Part shown: piece by piece, positions 61,459 through 64,000 of the stretch
How positions within the stretch are numbered: position 1 is the stretch's first letter
Layout of the letters: every line of letters starts with the position of its first letter
Origin: CAYNBT01 sp964396025
GTDB taxonomy: Bacteria > Patescibacteriota > WWE3 > UBA101185 > UBA10185
Reading direction: 5' to 3'
Assembly (NCBI GenBank): GCA_964396025.1
Contig: CAYNBT010000002.1
Coordinates: forward strand, 62,001-126,000
DNA: 64,000 nt
Notes under the pieces: model-generated
Databases searched by the model: none
What the model was told of the DNA's origin: nothing
Seen by the model: the letters and a program-made list of their open reading frames with translations, nothing else
Made by a program: the position numbers and the translations under genes

Positions 61459-61809
61459 CTAACAGTTATACACATAGCGCCATGGCGTAACTTTCCAGTA
61501 TGGGTGTGTCCATGTCCATGAAGTATCGACCCCAAACTTTACGTATGAGCCGTATATACCCCAAGCATTCCACCGGACGCTACTCCATCCATGCGTGAAT
61601 TGGTTGTAGTACAAAAAATATCCATTGGTAGGGATGTTGGTGGGGCTTACACTGATCCATTTGTTATGTGTAATCCCATTGTTCCAACCAGGATACCCTG
61701 TACGTGTGCAAGTTGCCGCCTGTGCAATATCGGTGCCTCCCAGAGATACCAGCACACCAAAAAGGACCAAAATCAGCAGAACCTTTGCCAAATTCCGTCT
61801 GTTGAACAT
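61459..61809 (-). CDS. Small Trp-rich secreted protein
   Basis: The 116-residue precursor has a classic signal peptide (about 1-31, ending AQA-A). The mature part of about 85 residues is rich in Trp, Tyr and Gly, with one Cys near its start (ATCTRTG) and one as the final residue (YVYNC), suggesting a single disulfide that clamps the ends. I recognise no family; a bacteriocin-like or surface-binding peptide is possible. AAGGAG precedes the ATG. The promoter overlaps a perfect palindrome, so the gene is probably regulated. Confidence 0.65.
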   Translation of the reverse strand: MFNRRNLAKVLLILVLFGVLVSLGGTDIAQAATCTRTGYPGWNNGITHNKWISVSPTNIPTNGYFLYYNQFTHGWSSVRWNAWGIYGSYVKFGVDTSWTWTHPYWKVTPWRYVYNC

Positions 61810-61838
61810 TGTTCACTCCTTTTCGCTAGACTTTGTCC

Positions 61839-61867
61839 TTTATATCATGGGCACATCTTGCGTGCAA
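61839..61867 (-). promoter_or_regulatory. Promoter of the Trp-rich secreted protein
   Basis: On the minus strand: TTGCAC (61867-61862), a 17-base spacer and TATAAA (61844-61839). The -35 box lies inside the palindrome at 61851-61874. Confidence 0.55.
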
Positions 61868-61874
61868 GATGTGC
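61851..61874. promoter_or_regulatory. Perfect palindrome over the -35 box, operator or terminator
   Basis: GCACATCTTGC-GT/AC-GCAAGATGTGC has 11-base perfect arms with a two-base centre. It overlaps the -35 box of the secreted gene and also follows the stop of the upstream glycosyltransferase. It could be an operator for a dimeric repressor or a terminator without a U tail. Confidence 0.6.
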
Positions 61875-63494
61875 TTATTTCGCAATTTTTGTGACAAGTT
61901 CCCATTTGATATTTTCTGAATTGTTTTTTACTAAGTACTCTGTACCTTTGTAAACTACAAAACCATAGTTGAAATCCACGTCGTCGTATACCGATTCTGA
62001 ACCCCAATCTGCCCTTTCAAGAACGTCTGGTTGTAACTTGATGATGGTGTATCTTAAATCGTACTTGTTATGTCCAGGATAAAATATAAGTCCATCCTTT
62101 GGCTTGATCGGTTCAATATGGGGTTCTAAGTGCGCAATGTATTTGTCACTTTTTCCTAAGAAATCAATTCCATCACGCTCGGCGTAGTAGGGCACTGAAC
62201 CTGCCCAAAATACTCCTACCTGCGCCGCAGGCATTGAGAATTCTTTTAGGTTTAACGCATATTTAACATTAATTTCGTTGTACTGTGCCTGATACGCTTG
62301 TTCTTTTAGCAAGATTTCGGGCCAGAATTTTTCATTTTGTGTAAAGATGATTAAGAAAGTGATTATCATGGAAAACGTGTAAACTAGTTTTTTAGCATGT
62401 TTTTTTAGATTTAATCTTTGAGCAAGTAGTTGTGCAATACTGATTATTTCAGCTGAAACAGCAATTGCCGTAACGGGAATTGCCGGTGCTAGCATCCTCC
62501 AGTATGGCCACGGATCTCCTCCCACAAATATTTGATAGGCACAAGTTGCAAAAAAGAACACTAACAACAAAGATTTATACCTACTGGGATTATAGATAAG
62601 CGCTGCCAATCCTACCCCAAAGATGATGTAATTTTCTCTTAGGTACAGAGCCATGTAGCGGAATCCGTTATCAATTCTTAACCCTAAACTGTGTCCAAAC
62701 ACTTTAAGTACCACCGTGTTTGGTACCAATTCTCCATAATAAAAGAATCTAAAGACTAAAAGAAATGTAAAGCTTGCAATCAGTGGTGAAAAATACTTCC
62801 AATCGCGTTTTAGGAAGATTACGTTATTTTTCCGTAAATACTCTGTGCAAAAGTATACGCCAATGAAGAGTGCTGAGAAATACAGTGTATCGGGCCTTGT
62901 TAGATAAGCTAATCCCAGAATAGAATTAAGAATTAACAGATATTTTGGTTTTCCTTGCTTGAGCCACTTAACAAGATATAGCATCCCAAGTGTTGCCATT
63001 AAAGTTATGATACCTACTTCCATTCCCATGAGAGTCCAGTAGAGTAATGGGTAGTGCGTTACAACAATAAGTAAGTATATGATTGTATGTACATGAGAGT
63101 ATTTTTTTTCTGTTAGATCGATTTCTTCTGCTAACTGCTTTGTAGCCCAAAGAATTGAGATTATAGTAGGTATGCCTAGCAAGTGCATGATTAATACCGC
63201 ATGCCTTTTTTCGAAAAAAAAGTTCACCACTGCCATGATTAATGTCCATAAAAAATTTGTGTAACCCTCAACAGGTGCACCGCCCGACCAAACCAGTCCT
63301 CTACCGTTTGCTAAATTCCAAGCGTATTTCATTGAGATCATTGCATCATCAAAAAGGCTAAAATACCTGAGTTCTCCAACTAAGAAAGAAGACTTGTAAA
63401 TGAATATGAGCGCCCAGATCGTAAACACCATAATAAGGATCACAGATAGTAACACTCTTAAATTATTTCTAAAAAACATTCTCATAGAACCCAT
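61875..63494 (-). CDS. GT-C membrane glycosyltransferase (GT39-like)
   Basis: The 539-residue protein has about ten membrane helices. The first outer loop carries FSLFDDAMISMKYAWN, with the paired Asp typical of GT-C enzymes, and PVEGYTNFLW follows. The C-terminal 120 residues form an outer soluble domain. This arrangement is common in CPR and other bacteria for protein or polysaccharide glycosylation from polyprenyl-phosphate sugars. The acceptor is unknown, though the nearby surface protein is a candidate. An in-frame ATG at 63482 is an alternative start. Confidence 0.75.
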   Translation of the reverse strand: MGSMRMFFRNNLRVLLSVILIMVFTIWALIFIYKSSFLVGELRYFSLFDDAMISMKYAWNLANGRGLVWSGGAPVEGYTNFLWTLIMAVVNFFFEKRHAVLIMHLLGIPTIISILWATKQLAEEIDLTEKKYSHVHTIIYLLIVVTHYPLLYWTLMGMEVGIITLMATLGMLYLVKWLKQGKPKYLLILNSILGLAYLTRPDTLYFSALFIGVYFCTEYLRKNNVIFLKRDWKYFSPLIASFTFLLVFRFFYYGELVPNTVVLKVFGHSLGLRIDNGFRYMALYLRENYIIFGVGLAALIYNPSRYKSLLLVFFFATCAYQIFVGGDPWPYWRMLAPAIPVTAIAVSAEIISIAQLLAQRLNLKKHAKKLVYTFSMIITFLIIFTQNEKFWPEILLKEQAYQAQYNEINVKYALNLKEFSMPAAQVGVFWAGSVPYYAERDGIDFLGKSDKYIAHLEPHIEPIKPKDGLIFYPGHNKYDLRYTIIKLQPDVLERADWGSESVYDDVDFNYGFVVYKGTEYLVKNNSENIKWELVTKIAK

Positions 63495-63540
63495 ATATAG
63501 AAATTAACATCTAAGGTGCCAAAAACCAATGAGAAAAAGA

Positions 63541-63573
63541 AACCCACCTTTGGTTTGTAGCCTCAGGTGGGTT
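63541..63573 (-). terminator. Terminator of the gene at the right edge
   Basis: Arms AACCCACCT and AGGTGGGTT; on the minus strand a CTTTTTC tail follows. It ends the partial gene 63579-64000. Confidence 0.75.
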
Positions 63574-63578
63574 AAAAT

Positions 63579-64000
63579 CTAGCGATAAAAATCGCTGTAA
63601 TCTCGGTAGACCGCCCTACGCGAATAAGGTTTCCAATAATCTTCGCTATAGATAAAGAAACCCCAGATGATTGATGAAAGTACGATTCCCAACACGACGA
63701 TTATTTCCTGTTGTGCTGAGGTTGGAACAATCATCTTATCCAAGTCCACAAAACCGGGTCCTACGTCATCGGGATCTTCTGCGCTCATGCTTATGCGTTG
63801 GAACGCTAAGTCTGGGTTTGTTAAGCCAAATATAATTGGCGATAACACACCTCCTTGCACAGTGTGATTTCCAAGCACGCGCGTGCAATTAAAGAAATCG
63901 CACGTGCCTATCGTTCCCTTAAATGGAGTTTCCACTACGCCAAAAATTGCGGCGGGATTAATGGGAACACCTTTTCCGTTGAATGCTTCTTCAATGGCAT
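63579..64000 (-). CDS. C-terminal part of a membrane or secreted protein (cut by the window edge)
   Basis: The reading frame stays open to the right edge, so the start lies outside. The visible 140 residues include a beta-rich segment with two Cys (TCDFFNC), an Asp/Gly-rich stretch (SAEDPDDVGPGFVDLD) and one C-terminal membrane helix (QEIIVVLGIVLSSIIWGFF) followed by a basic and aromatic tail (WKPYSRRAVYRDYSDFYR). It looks like a protein anchored by its C-terminal helix. No family is recognised. Confidence 0.65.
   Translation of the reverse strand, partial: AIEEAFNGKGVPINPAAIFGVVETPFKGTIGTCDFFNCTRVLGNHTVQGGVLSPIIFGLTNPDLAFQRISMSAEDPDDVGPGFVDLDKMIVPTSAQQEIIVVLGIVLSSIIWGFFIYSEDYWKPYSRRAVYRDYSDFYR

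Overview
The window looks like a chromosome segment of a Candidate Phyla Radiation (Patescibacteria) bacterium, probably Microgenomates-like. The reasons are compact AT-rich genes with short gaps, an alanyl-tRNA synthetase without its C-terminal domain, RNase J, a lone FtsA/PilM-like gene beside a baseplate-J-like membrane protein, a half-length TsaB, and no biosynthetic pathways. TGA is used throughout as a stop, which argues against the recoded Gracilibacteria and Absconditabacteria. The phylum assignment is inference.

Region 1 (1-31.9 kb) is mostly housekeeping. It holds a family-4 uracil-DNA glycosylase, RNase J, FtsK, a RodZ-like protein, a VirD4/TraG-like ATPase with two unknown partners, alaS behind a T-box leader, an FtsA/PilM-like protein, RuvX, miaB-miaA, the RNase P RNA, MltG, FtsE-FtsX with a coiled-coil M23 peptidase whose catalytic domain is circularly permuted, VanZ, TsaE, a short TsaB, a sugar epimerase and a GT2 transferase. 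Many first genes have a -10 box only 6-9 bases before the start codon and no Shine-Dalgarno sequence, so they are probably leaderless.

Region 2 (31.9-48.1 kb) is an accessory island of unknown small and medium genes mixed with MurF, an M20 peptidase, a metallophosphoesterase and a GT-C transferase. The unknown genes differ from the core: many have a sigma70-type promoter, a strong AGGAGG-like ribosome site and their own hairpin terminator. Five promoters (before 32016, 42063, 42676, 43822 and 44926) share the 9-mer CCYATAGTR directly against the -10 box. Four of these genes lie in a visibly GC-richer block at 42.0-45.7 kb. The island also carries two cysteine-peptidase-like proteins, a tandem paralogue pair, a likely structured small RNA at about 41.67-41.82 kb (minus strand), and two M50-like membrane proteins without zinc ligands next to an intact M50 site-2 protease.

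Region 3 (48.1-64 kb) concerns the cell surface and signalling. A MacB-type ABC pair with an SH3-like insertion lies downstream of a giant secreted protein of about 1,956 residues, in which 14 propeller-type repeats sit inside a split LamG-like domain. Next come a CHASE4 histidine kinase, a single-domain response regulator and a PAS sensor without an output domain, then a small Trp-rich secreted protein with a palindromic promoter, a membrane glycosyltransferase, and a membrane protein running off the right edge.
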